From contig NZ_FNCC01000001.1 of the NCBI RefSeq assembly GCF_900100955.1, positions 186,001 through 250,000 on the forward strand: 64,000 nt of DNA, read 5' to 3'. Source of the stretch: Lentzea fradiae. Lineage in GTDB: Bacteria; Actinomycetota; Actinomycetes; Mycobacteriales; Pseudonocardiaceae. Below the pieces are notes generated by a model. It made no database searches and was not told where the DNA came from. It saw nothing but the letters and a program-made list of their open reading frames with translations. Positions 42,025 through 50,544 of the stretch are shown here, piece after piece. The position numbers were made by a program, and so were the translations under genes. Positions within the stretch are counted from its first letter, which is position 1; every line of letters begins with the position of its first letter.

Positions 42025-44013
42025 TCAGAGCCGGCCGCGCAGCGCGGCCGCCGCGGTGCGGACGTCCGGCGTGCCCGACACCGCGAGCCCGGCGAGCCTG
42101 CCCTCGAACGCGGCTTCCAGTGCGGTGCGCGGCGCGTACGCGTCGCCCACCACGGAGGCGGCGAGGTGGCCCGGCAGGGACGGCGCGGAGCCCGCGGACC
42201 TCTGACGGATGGTGATCATTGACGAGACATTGTGCAGCTCGCCCTGCTCGCCGGACAGCGGGTCGGCGTAAGTCAGCACGCCGTCCTCCAGACGCACCGG
42301 GGTGCGCATCAGCACGGCGCTGAAACCCCGGCCGGTCAGCTTCTCCAGCAGGGCCGGCCGGGAGTAGACGGGCACCCGCCAGGACAGCACCGGGCGGTCG
42401 GTGAGGAGCGTGACCCGGCACCCGCGCGACAGCAGCAGGTCCGCCGTGGCGAGCGCGGTCGTGGTGCCGTCCTCGTCGAGCAGGACGACGTGCCCGCCGG
42501 TGCTCTCCGGATCGGTCACGGCCGTGTGCAGAGGCAGCACCGGGAACCGGGTGTCGGGCACCTCGACGCCCCCGGTCGCGACCACGACGTGGTCCCAGCC
42601 CTCGGCGAGCAGCTCGTCGTCCGCGCGCAGCCCGAGCCTGATGTCCACGCCCGCGTGCCGGGCCACGGCCTCCGCCTCGGTGATGAACCGGCCGAACTCG
42701 CCGCGCATCGGCAGCCCGGCGGCGAGCCGGAGTGCGCCCCCGAGCGCGTCCTCCGCCTCGGCGAGCGTCACCTCGTGTCCCACGGACGCGGCGGCGGTCG
42801 CGGCCTCCAACCCGGCGGGGCCACCGCCGATCACGAGCACCCGGCTGCGGGTGCCCAGGCGGGCGGCGTCGCGCAGCGCGGCCCACTCCCGTTCCATGCC
42901 CGCCTCGGGGTTGACCACGCAGCTGATCGGCAGCCCTGCCTCGAGCCGGCCCGCGCAGCCCTGGTTGCACGCGATGCACTCACGGGCCGGCGCCGAGCCG
43001 GACACCAGCGGGAGCGAGGAGATGTTCGGGTTGGCGATGTGCGGACGGGCCAGCGCGACCAGGTCCGCGTCGCCGTCGACCACCAGGCTCTCGGCGTTCG
43101 CGAGGTTGTCGACCCGGCCCACCGCGACCACGCTGAGCTGCGGGAACTCCTTCTTGAACGCGCGCGGGAGGTGCCGGAAGGCCAGCGGCGGGAAGCTCAT
43201 GTCGGCCATCTGCGTGGCGATGCTCGCGCTGCCGATGTAGGCGGAGTGGCTGACGTGCAGCACGTCGATCCGGTGGTCCTCGACGAGCAGGCCGACGGCG
43301 GAGAGCATCTCCTCGACGCCGAGGCCGCCCTCGATGAACTCGTCCGCGCTGATCCGCAGGATCACCGGCATCTCGGCGGGCAGCGCCGCCGCGACGGAGG
43401 CGAGCACCTCGTGCGTGATCCGCAACCGGTTCGTGAGGCTGCCGCCGTACCCGTCGGTGCGCCGGTTCGTCGCGGGGGAGAGGAACTGCTGGAGCAGGTG
43501 GCCGTGTCCGAGGTGGACCTCGACGGCGTCGACACCGGCGGTGGCGGCCCTGCGCGCGGCGGCGCCGAACGCGCCGACCAGCTCGGCGATCTCCTCGGCG
43601 GTCATCTCGTGCGGCACGGCGGCGGTGGAGGACCACGGGATGGGCGAGGCCGCCCACGCCGGGGTCAGCATGTTGTGCCCGCCCGACTGCCTGCCGACGT
43701 GCAGGAGCTGCGCGGCGAGCTTCGCGCCCTCCCCGTGCACGACCTCCACCAGGGCGGACAACGAGGGGATCACGCCGTCGTCGAAGGCCGAGACCGTGTT
43801 CGTGCGGCCGAGGCTCGTGGGGTGCACGCGCATGCCCTCGGTGATGATCAGCCCGACTCCGCCCGCGGCGCGGGCCCGGTGGTACGCGAGGTGCCGGGCC
43901 GAGAACACGCCGTTCGCCGCGAAGTTGGTCGTGTGCGCTGGCATGACCAGACGGTTACGCAGCGTGAGACGTCCGCAGTGGACTGTCTCGTGCAGACGCG
44001 GAAGATCCGTCAT
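42025..44013 (-). CDS. OYE-type NADH:flavin/2,4-dienoyl-CoA reductase-like flavoprotein, 1
   Basis: This 662-residue three-domain enzyme has an FMN TIM barrel (about 1-335; VEVHLGHGHLLQQFLSPATN, RTDGYGGSL), a complete 4Fe-4S motif C346-x2-C349-x3-C353-x11-C365 and an FAD/NAD(P)H module (VLVIGGGPAGLEAA, about 387-400). This is the architecture of 2,4-dienoyl-CoA reductase, which passes electrons from NADPH via FAD and Fe-S to FMN to reduce an activated C=C bond. It leads the minus-strand operon, divergent to the ABC substrate-binding gene. ATG 44013 follows GGGGCGAGG. Confidence 0.88.
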   Translation of the reverse strand: MTDLPRLHETVHCGRLTLRNRLVMPAHTTNFAANGVFSARHLAYHRARAAGGVGLIITEGMRVHPTSLGRTNTVSAFDDGVIPSLSALVEVVHGEGAKLAAQLLHVGRQSGGHNMLTPAWAASPIPWSSTAAVPHEMTAEEIAELVGAFGAAARRAATAGVDAVEVHLGHGHLLQQFLSPATNRRTDGYGGSLTNRLRITHEVLASVAAALPAEMPVILRISADEFIEGGLGVEEMLSAVGLLVEDHRIDVLHVSHSAYIGSASIATQMADMSFPPLAFRHLPRAFKKEFPQLSVVAVGRVDNLANAESLVVDGDADLVALARPHIANPNISSLPLVSGSAPARECIACNQGCAGRLEAGLPISCVVNPEAGMEREWAALRDAARLGTRSRVLVIGGGPAGLEAATAAASVGHEVTLAEAEDALGGALRLAAGLPMRGEFGRFITEAEAVARHAGVDIRLGLRADDELLAEGWDHVVVATGGVEVPDTRFPVLPLHTAVTDPESTGGHVVLLDEDGTTTALATADLLLSRGCRVTLLTDRPVLSWRVPVYSRPALLEKLTGRGFSAVLMRTPVRLEDGVLTYADPLSGEQGELHNVSSMITIRQRSAGSAPSLPGHLAASVVGDAYAPRTALEAAFEGRLAGLAVSGTPDVRTAAAALRGRL

Positions 44014-44070
44014 TCCTCGCCCCTTCGGAATCGTTCTGGATCAACGGAAGCGTGATCAAGTCCCAGGTGG

Positions 44071-44114
44071 ACAAGTTGTCGAAAACTGAACTTGTTGCCT
44101 GGCAGGTCTTGACA
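44071..44114. promoter_or_regulatory. candidate IclR operator and plus-strand promoter
   Basis: ACAAGTT (44071-44077) and AACTTGT (44089-44095) are perfect inverted arms with an 11-bp gap, midway between the divergent operons. A perfect TTGACA (44109-44114) follows on the plus strand, about 73 bp before the substrate-binding gene. The matching -10 is weak. Confidence 0.5.
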
Positions 44115-44187
44115 GTGAGTGATGCCGTTCTTGAGAGTGGGACAGCAGCGTAGCTCGTTCCCGATGACCGGAACAAGGTGAGGTTTG

Positions 44188-45855
44188 ATGACGCGGAGAT
44201 CACTTGCCCGAGCGGTTCGGACCGGCTCTGCCAGACGGAAGGCTGTGCGCCCCGTGGCCCTCGTGGCCGCCGTGGCGCTCACGGTCTCCGCGTGTGGCGG
44301 CGGCGGTGCGGCGCAGGACGACAACGCCCCCAAGGCGGGCGCGACGTTCACCTACGCGATGACCGGCCTGCCCACGAGCCTCGACCCCGCCGACTACCAG
44401 GGCGACCCCTCCCGCAACATCGGTTTCGAGCTCGGCAGCTCGCTCTTCCGCTGGGGCACCGAGGACCTGGACCAGCAGGGCTGCACCACCCTGGCCAACG
44501 TCAACCAGCTCAAGGGCGACCTGGCCGAGTCCTTCGAGCGCAGCGAGGACGGCAAGACCGTCAAGGTGAAGCTGCGCGAGGCGAAGAGCGCCGCCGGCAA
44601 CACGCTCACGTCGAACGACGTCAAGTGGACGATCGACCGGCTGATCCAGCTGAAGGTGGGTACGCCCAACACCCTGATGCAGGACGTGGCCGACTGGGCC
44701 GCGGACCCGATCAAGGTCGTGGACGACCGCAACTTCGAGATCCTGATGGACAACCCGTCCGCGATGGACATCGCGATCACGACGTGGGCCCAGTTCCGCA
44801 TCCTGGACAGCACCGAGATCAAGAAGCACGTCACCGCGGAAGACCCGTGGGGCAAGGCGTACGTCTCGAAGAACGCCTCGACCTTCGGTCCGTGGACGCA
44901 CCAAGCCGAGGACTTCGTCTCGGGTGACCGCCTCACGCTCAGCAAGAACCCGAACTACACGGGCGAGCGCGGTGACGTCGAGAAGGTCGTCTTCATCGGT
45001 GTCTCCGACGCCGCGAGCCGCGCCCAGCTGCTGTCCACCGGCAACGCCTCCTACGCCGCGGGCCTGCAGTACGAGCAGTACGCGCAGCTGCGCGACAACC
45101 CGGAGATCGACGTGCAGACCTGCTCGTCGGCCGACCGCATCCCGCTGGTGCTCAACGCCAAGGACCCGGTGCTGGGCAAGGACGACGTCCGCAAGGCGAT
45201 CTCGCTCGCGATCGACCGGAAGTCCATCGTGGACGCCGTCTACCGCGGCTTCAACCAGCCGTCCGAGGCCACGGTCAGCAACGCCTACGGTCTCGACCTG
45301 CCGAACGCCGCCAAGTACGAGTACAACGCGGACGAGGCGAAGAAGCTCCTGGCCGCCGCCGGAGTGTCCTCTCTGGACATCACGCTGCACATCAGCCCGG
45401 CGCGTCCCGGCCCCGAGGCCGAGCAGATCGCCATCCTGCTGCAGAACCAGCTGGGCAAGGTCGGCATCAACGTGAAGATCCAGACGCTGGCCAGCGCCAC
45501 CGAGATCAACACGGTCTTCCACGACGGCAACTTCCAGGCGCTGCTGTACCTGGAGCCCCCGGCCGTGGCCGACCCGTACTACTCGCTGTTCCTCTACAAC
45601 TCCTCGAAGAGCAAGCTCAACACCTTCGGCTACGTCAACGCCGAGCTCGACGAGGTCATCACCAAGGTCGGGACGACGAGCCCCGGCAGCGAGCGCGACA
45701 CGCTCGTGAAGAAGGCAGGCGAGCTGCTCGCCGACCACCCCGGCTTCATCTACCTCGTCGACCGCCAGTTCGTCCACGCCGTCCGCAAGGGACTGACGAA
45801 CTACCAGCACGCCCCGAACGGCGAGATGTTCGTTTACACGCTCAAGCAGGGTTGA
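44188..45855 (+). CDS. ABC substrate-binding lipoprotein, family 5 (peptide/opine/nickel type)
   Basis: This 555-residue protein has a lipoprotein signal with lipobox LTVSAC (Cys36) after a basic, RR-containing N terminus. The mature protein is of the DppA/OppA class (family 5), with typical lobes and the conserved RKAISLAIDRKSIVDAVY stretch. It captures the transported compound outside the membrane. Its cognate permeases and ATPases are five genes downstream, separated by enzymes, which ties import to catabolism. ATG 44188 follows AAGGTGAGG. Confidence 0.92.
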   Translation: MTRRSLARAVRTGSARRKAVRPVALVAAVALTVSACGGGGAAQDDNAPKAGATFTYAMTGLPTSLDPADYQGDPSRNIGFELGSSLFRWGTEDLDQQGCTTLANVNQLKGDLAESFERSEDGKTVKVKLREAKSAAGNTLTSNDVKWTIDRLIQLKVGTPNTLMQDVADWAADPIKVVDDRNFEILMDNPSAMDIAITTWAQFRILDSTEIKKHVTAEDPWGKAYVSKNASTFGPWTHQAEDFVSGDRLTLSKNPNYTGERGDVEKVVFIGVSDAASRAQLLSTGNASYAAGLQYEQYAQLRDNPEIDVQTCSSADRIPLVLNAKDPVLGKDDVRKAISLAIDRKSIVDAVYRGFNQPSEATVSNAYGLDLPNAAKYEYNADEAKKLLAAAGVSSLDITLHISPARPGPEAEQIAILLQNQLGKVGINVKIQTLASATEINTVFHDGNFQALLYLEPPAVADPYYSLFLYNSSKSKLNTFGYVNAELDEVITKVGTTSPGSERDTLVKKAGELLADHPGFIYLVDRQFVHAVRKGLTNYQHAPNGEMFVYTLKQG

Positions 45856-45856
45856 T

Positions 45857-47848
45857 ATGACTGACTACCCGAACCTGTTCAGCCCGATGCGGATCGGCCC
45901 GAAGACGGCCAAGAACCGCGTCTGGATGACAGCGCACAGCACCCAGCTGGTGAAGGACCACAACTTCAGCGACGAGCACGTGCACTACTACGCGGAGCGT
46001 GCTCGCGGTGGAGTCGGCGTCATCACCATGGAAGCGATGGCGGTCCACCCCACCACACAGCCGTACAAGGGCAAGATCTTCGCTTTCCAGGAAGCGGTGG
46101 TGAAGAACTACCGCAAGCTGGCCGAAGCGGTGCACGAGCACGGCTGCCTGCTCCTCGCGCAGCCGTGGCACCGCGGCCGGGAGACCAACGGCACGACCAA
46201 CAGGTTGCCGGTCTGGGCGCCGTCCTCGGTGCCCTGCACGGTCTACCGCGAGATGCCGCACGTGCTCACCGAGCCCGAGATCGGCGAACTGGTCGAGGGC
46301 TACCGGCTCGCGGCGAAGTACGCCTACGAGGGCGGCCTCGACGGCGTCGAGGTCCACGGCCTGGCGCACGGTTACCTGCTCGGCCAGTTCCTCTCACCGG
46401 CGACCAACCACCGCACCGACGCCTACGGCGGCAGCTTCGAGAAGCGGCTCAAGATCGTCCTGGACATCATCGACAAGACCCGTGAGGAGGTGGGCCCCGA
46501 CCGCATCGTCGGTGTCCGCATCAACGGGACCGACGGTGGCGTCCCGGGCGGTCTGACCAACGCCGACTGGACCGAGATCGCCCAGGCGCTCGTGGCCACC
46601 GGCAAGATCGACTACGTGTCCGTCACGGCGGGCACGTACATCGAGCGCATGAACATCTACGGCGCGACGCCCCAGCCGGCCGGTTTCCAGCTGCAGGACA
46701 CCGCCAACATCAAGCGCGCGCTGCCGGACCACATCCCGGTCGTCGCCGTCGGGCGGCTGAACACCCCCGAGCTCGCGGAAGCGGTGCTCACCAGGGGCGA
46801 CGCCGACATGATCGGCATGACCAGGACCCTGATCGCCGACCCCGAGTGGCCGAACAAGGCCCAGCGCGGTGACGCGACGCAGATCCGGCCGTGCGTCGGC
46901 GCCAACTGGTGCCTCGCGTCGATCGTCAACTCGCCGCTGGCGTGCATCCACAACCCCGCTGTCGCACGGGAGACGGTGCTCGGCATCGGCACGCTGAAGC
47001 AGGCGCCGCAGAGCAAGCGGGTCGCCGTCGTCGGTGGCGGCCCCGGTGGTCTGCGGGCCGCGCTGACCGCCTCCCAGCGTGGCCACTCCGTCACGCTGTT
47101 CGAGCAGAACAGCGAGCTGGGCGGCCAGGTCGCGCTGATGGCGCAGTCGGCGAGCTACGCCGAGTGGCAGGGCATCACCGACTGGCTGATCTCGCAGATC
47201 GGCCTGACCCAGGTCGAGGTGAAGCTCGGGCACCGGGCGGAGGCCGACGACCTCAGCGGCTTCGACGAGGTCATCATCGCCACCGGTTCCACCCCGCTCA
47301 AGCACGGCTGGAGCTCGCTGCGCCCCGCGTCGTGGGGCGACGGCACCATCGTGCCGGGCGTCGACCAGTGGAACGTCTACTCGATCAACGAGGTGCTGGC
47401 GGGCAAGGCCGAGGTCGGCCCGAACGTCTTCGTCTTCGACGACACGGGTGCGAGGCAGCCGGTCGTCGTGGCCGAGCACCTCGCCGACCGCCGGCACAAC
47501 GTCACGATCGTGACGCGGCTGCCGCAGGTCTCCCCGGACCTGGAGGCCAGCCGCGACCTCCAGGCCACGTACCGCCGCATCCGCGGCAAGGGAGTCCGGT
47601 TCATCACCGACCACGAGCTGGTGTCGGTGGTCGAGGACTCGGTGACGCTCGCCGACGTCTGGACCGGTGAGTCCACTGTGCACAGCGACGTGGACGCGGT
47701 GGTGCTCAGCACGGGGAACAAGGCGGAGGACGCCCTGTTCCACGCACTGCAAGGCGTTGTGCCCGTTCGCGCGATCGGCGACAGCGTGTCGCCCCGCCGG
47801 GTGTTCAACGCGATCTGGGAAGGCGAACTCGCCGGAAGGGAAGTCTGA
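45857..47848 (+). CDS. OYE-type flavoprotein 2, trimethylamine-dehydrogenase-like spacing, incomplete Fe-S motif
   Basis: This 663-residue protein has the same FMN barrel / Fe-S / FAD layout as its divergent paralogue (VEVHGLAHGYLLGQFLSPATN, RTDAYGGS; VAVVGGGPGGLRAA). The cluster region reads C346-V-G-A-N-W-C352 and then C363. Spacing is nearest to trimethylamine dehydrogenase (Cx2Cx2Cx11C), but the second Cys is Ala349 and the last gap is ten. Fe-S binding may be absent or altered. It could be an ene-reductase or amine dehydrogenase acting early on the imported compound. It starts one base after the substrate-binding gene's stop. Confidence 0.85.
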   Translation: MTDYPNLFSPMRIGPKTAKNRVWMTAHSTQLVKDHNFSDEHVHYYAERARGGVGVITMEAMAVHPTTQPYKGKIFAFQEAVVKNYRKLAEAVHEHGCLLLAQPWHRGRETNGTTNRLPVWAPSSVPCTVYREMPHVLTEPEIGELVEGYRLAAKYAYEGGLDGVEVHGLAHGYLLGQFLSPATNHRTDAYGGSFEKRLKIVLDIIDKTREEVGPDRIVGVRINGTDGGVPGGLTNADWTEIAQALVATGKIDYVSVTAGTYIERMNIYGATPQPAGFQLQDTANIKRALPDHIPVVAVGRLNTPELAEAVLTRGDADMIGMTRTLIADPEWPNKAQRGDATQIRPCVGANWCLASIVNSPLACIHNPAVARETVLGIGTLKQAPQSKRVAVVGGGPGGLRAALTASQRGHSVTLFEQNSELGGQVALMAQSASYAEWQGITDWLISQIGLTQVEVKLGHRAEADDLSGFDEVIIATGSTPLKHGWSSLRPASWGDGTIVPGVDQWNVYSINEVLAGKAEVGPNVFVFDDTGARQPVVVAEHLADRRHNVTIVTRLPQVSPDLEASRDLQATYRRIRGKGVRFITDHELVSVVEDSVTLADVWTGESTVHSDVDAVVLSTGNKAEDALFHALQGVVPVRAIGDSVSPRRVFNAIWEGELAGREV

Positions 47849-47850
47849 GA

Positions 47851-48237
47851 ATGACCACCACGGAGAACCCGAGGGTCGAGTCGGAGGCGCTCGCCGCCGC
47901 CAGGGCCCGGCGCGGCTACGTGCTCCCGGTGCACGAGCTGCTGGACGAGGTCGCTCCGGAGATCCTCGCCCGCTACGACGCGCTGACGGCGGAGCTGCTG
48001 TTCGCCGACGAGCCGCGAGCGCTCGACCTCAAGACGCGCTACCTCGTGCTGGTCGGCGTCGCGACCGCCGCGAAGGGCGACCCGGACGGGATCGTCCACT
48101 TCGGCAAGCGCGCCCTCAAGAACGGCGCGAGCCGTCGTGAGGTCCTGGAGGCCATCGCCCTGTCCGGCCTGCCCGCCGGCATGCCGACCATCGAGGCGGC
48201 CACCGAGGTGCTCGACCGTCTGTTCGACGGAAGCTGA
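47851..48237 (+). CDS. carboxymuconolactone decarboxylase/AhpD-fold protein without redox cysteines
   Basis: This 128-residue all-helical protein has the CMD-family pattern LDLKTRYLVLVGVATAAKGD followed by HFGKRALKNGASRREVLEAI. The CxxC pair of AhpD-type peroxidase members is missing (no Cys in the protein), so it is more like lactone decarboxylase or a structural member. The His in IVHFGKRAL is kept. Its start is two bases after the OYE stop. A strong hairpin follows, so it ends the first block of the operon. Confidence 0.8.
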   Translation: MTTTENPRVESEALAAARARRGYVLPVHELLDEVAPEILARYDALTAELLFADEPRALDLKTRYLVLVGVATAAKGDPDGIVHFGKRALKNGASRREVLEAIALSGLPAGMPTIEAATEVLDRLFDGS

Positions 48238-48243
48238 TGTCAC

Positions 48244-48273
48244 GCCGTCCCGCGCGGCACCGCGCGGGACGGC
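48244..48273 (+). terminator. intra-operon hairpin between CMD and DUF2848 genes
   Basis: GCCGTCCCGCGCGG (48244-48257) and CCGCGCGGGACGGC (48260-48273) are perfect 14-bp arms. They begin six bases after the CMD stop and are followed by CTTCTTCTT, not a clean T run. It may be a partial terminator or an mRNA-stabilising end that sets more transcript for the binding protein than for the downstream genes. Confidence 0.6.
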
Positions 48274-48311
48274 ACTTCTTCTTGGTACTACTGCGAAACG
48301 AGGAACAGCGG

Positions 48312-49040
48312 GTGACCACCTTCACGCTCGATGTCTTCAGTGCGGGCGCGGGGCCGCAGAGGCTGATCACGACTCCGCAACGCCTCTACAACCTGGGTTC
48401 GGCCACGGTCGACCCGAACGCGGCGGTCGCGCACCAGCGCGAGGTCGCCGACGTGGGTGTGCGGATCGCGTTCGACGTCCCTGCTCCCCGCATCTACCCG
48501 ATGTCGGTGAACTCCGTGACCACCGACGAGTGGATCGGCGTGCACAGTGAGACGACCTCGGGCGAGGTCGAGCTGGTGATCGTCGTCCACGAGGGCGAGG
48601 TCTTCCTCGGCGTCGGGTCCGACCACACCGACCGCGCCCTGGAGAAGCACAGCATCATCTGGGCCAAGCAGTACTGCCCGAGCGTGCTCGGCCGCCGCGT
48701 GTGGCGGTGGAGCGAGATCGCGCCGCGGTGGGAGGACCTGGTCCTGGAGTCCACCGTGGACGGTGAGCTGTACCAGAGCTGCGCGGCGTCGGTCTTCCTC
48801 GACCCGGACAAGATCCTCGGCATCCTCGCCGAACGGGTGGAGTCGCTGCCCTCGTCGTACCTCGTCTACTGCGGCACGTACACGAGCATCGACTGCACCA
48901 TCAAGTACGGCACCAGGTGGACCGGCACCCTGCGCGACCAGAACACCGGCGAGAGCATCGACCTCGCTTACGAGACGGTCGACCTGCTCTCCGAGCTCCG
49001 TCCCGGGTTCCGCGTGCCGCTCGTGAACGGCGGCAAGTGA
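48312..49040 (+). CDS. DUF2848 family protein
   Basis: This 242-residue cytoplasmic protein is recognised as DUF2848 from its length and the segments IYPMSVNSVTTDEWIGVHSE, GVGSDHTDRALEKHSIIWAK and YELVIVVHEGE-like strand pattern (VELVIVVHEGEVF). SDHTDR resembles the metal/substrate loop of fumarylacetoacetate-hydrolase-like proteins (weak). Function is unestablished; in the island it could hydrolyse or decarboxylate a ring-opened intermediate. GTG 48312 follows GAGGAA. The ATG at 48237 was rejected because the hairpin would be translated. Its stop overlaps the next ATG (TGATG). Confidence 0.75.
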   Translation: MTTFTLDVFSAGAGPQRLITTPQRLYNLGSATVDPNAAVAHQREVADVGVRIAFDVPAPRIYPMSVNSVTTDEWIGVHSETTSGEVELVIVVHEGEVFLGVGSDHTDRALEKHSIIWAKQYCPSVLGRRVWRWSEIAPRWEDLVLESTVDGELYQSCAASVFLDPDKILGILAERVESLPSSYLVYCGTYTSIDCTIKYGTRWTGTLRDQNTGESIDLAYETVDLLSELRPGFRVPLVNGGK

Positions 49041-49822
49041 TGTACGGGCGCAGAGCACGTGTCGGTGTAGTGGTGCCCTCCACGAACACGACGGTCGAAC
49101 CCGAGTTCGCGGCGTTCCTGCCGCCCGACGTGGCGGTGTTCTCCACCCGCGTCGCGGTGGCGGAGGTCGCCACGGAGGAGGAGAAGGTCGCGAGCCTGCT
49201 GGCGATGCACAGCCAGCTCGACCGCGCGGTGGCCGAACTGGCGTCCGCGGGCGTGTCCGCCATCGCCTACGCCTGCACGTCCGGCAGCTTCCTCGGCGGC
49301 CGCGACTCCGACCAGGCGACGTGCGACCGGCTGACCCGCACCTACGGCGTGCCCATCGTGACGACGAGCAGCGCGCTCGTCACCGCACTGTCCACGTTGG
49401 ACGTGAAGAAGGTCGCGCTGGCGACGCCGTACGTCCGGCCGGTCGCCGAAGGTGCCGTCACGTACCTGGGCCAGGCGGGCTTCTCCGTCACGGCCCGCAA
49501 CGACCTGGAGATCCTGTCCAACCTGGACAAGGGCAGGCTGGAACCCGCGGCGAGCTTCGTCGCGGCCACGGACCTCGACGTCTCCGACGCGGACGCCGTG
49601 GCGATCAGCTGCACCAACTGGCGCACGCTCGAGTCGCTCGTCGCCATCGAGCGCGAGACCGGCAAGCCCGCGGTGAGCAGCAACCTCGCCACGCTGTGGG
49701 CGCTGCTGCGGCTCGCGGGCATCGACGAGCCGCTGAGCCCGTCCGTGCGGCTGAGCGGCCTGCCACTGCCCGACAGCGCCCGCGCCGAATGGCACGGCGA
49801 GCTCGCGGAAGGGGGCGAGTGA
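49040..49822 (+). CDS. maleate isomerase / arylmalonate decarboxylase-type protein
   Basis: This 260-residue Asp/Glu racemase-superfamily protein starts RVGVVVPSTNTTVEPEF, typical of maleate cis-trans isomerases and arylmalonate decarboxylases. The two catalytic cysteines are present: C79 (AYACTSGSF) and C191 (ISCTNW). Two Cys favour maleate isomerase chemistry (cis to trans C=C) over decarboxylase, which keeps one. It would turn a ring-derived cis-enedioate into its trans isomer. It is coupled to both neighbours by 1-4 bp overlaps. Confidence 0.85.
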   Translation: MYGRRARVGVVVPSTNTTVEPEFAAFLPPDVAVFSTRVAVAEVATEEEKVASLLAMHSQLDRAVAELASAGVSAIAYACTSGSFLGGRDSDQATCDRLTRTYGVPIVTTSSALVTALSTLDVKKVALATPYVRPVAEGAVTYLGQAGFSVTARNDLEILSNLDKGRLEPAASFVAATDLDVSDADAVAISCTNWRTLESLVAIERETGKPAVSSNLATLWALLRLAGIDEPLSPSVRLSGLPLPDSARAEWHGELAEGGE

Positions 49823-50544
49823 TGACCGAGCTGCAACGACAGCCCGTCGCCCTCGTCACCGGTGCGGCCGGCGGCATCGGCACCGCGCTGTGCGACGACC
49901 TGGCCGCCCACGGCTACGTCGTCGTCGCGGCGGACCTCGGTGGCGCGGCACCGGCGAGCGCCAAGCACGCCGTCGAGCTCGACCTGCGCTCCGGCGACTC
50001 CTGCCGCGCGGCCGTCGCCGCCGCCGTGGAGCAGGCCGGAACCGTGGACCTGCTGGTGAACAACGCGGGCATCAACGCCAGGGGCGCGACCGAGACCATG
50101 CCGGAAGAGGTGTGGCACGACGTCGTCGAGATCAACCTCAACGGCACGTTCCGCATGTGCCAGGCCGCGTACCCCGCGCTCGCCAAGGCCGGTGGCAACG
50201 TCGTCAACATGGCCTCGACCGGTGGCCTGGTCGCCATCGCCGGCTCGGCGATGTACGGCGTCACCAAGGCCGCGGTCATCCAGCTGACCAAGATCCTGTC
50301 GCTGGAGTGGGCGGGCGCGCGCATCCGCGTGAACGCCGTGGCGCCGACCATCGTGCCGAGCGCGATGACGGCGGACGTCCTGGACAACGAGAAGTACATG
50401 ACCGCGAAGCTCGCGTCGATCCCGCTGGGACGCGTGGTGCTGCCGGAGGAGGTCGCGGCCGCCGTGCGCTGGCTCGCCTCCCCGGACGCGGCCATGGTCA
50501 CCGGTCACACCGTGTGCGTCGACGGAGGGGTGAGTGTGCTGTGA
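49822..50544 (+). CDS. short-chain dehydrogenase/reductase
   Basis: This 240-residue classical SDR has TGAAGGIG (cofactor, about 14-21), NNAG (about 81-84), catalytic Ser in MASTGG and Y-x3-K in YGVTK, and a C-terminal TGHTVCVDGG. The acidic residue after the second strand (AADLGG) suggests NAD preference. It probably oxidises or reduces a hydroxy/oxo group in the pathway. Start ATG 49822 overlaps the previous stop; its stop overlaps the permease GTG. Confidence 0.9.
   Translation: MTELQRQPVALVTGAAGGIGTALCDDLAAHGYVVVAADLGGAAPASAKHAVELDLRSGDSCRAAVAAAVEQAGTVDLLVNNAGINARGATETMPEEVWHDVVEINLNGTFRMCQAAYPALAKAGGNVVNMASTGGLVAIAGSAMYGVTKAAVIQLTKILSLEWAGARIRVNAVAPTIVPSAMTADVLDNEKYMTAKLASIPLGRVVLPEEVAAAVRWLASPDAAMVTGHTVCVDGGVSVL

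Noticed and set aside
48237..48311. Earlier ATG start for the DUF2848 gene
   Set aside because: It would translate the 14-bp hairpin into an Arg-rich stretch; GTG 48312 has GAGGAA upstream and matches family length.
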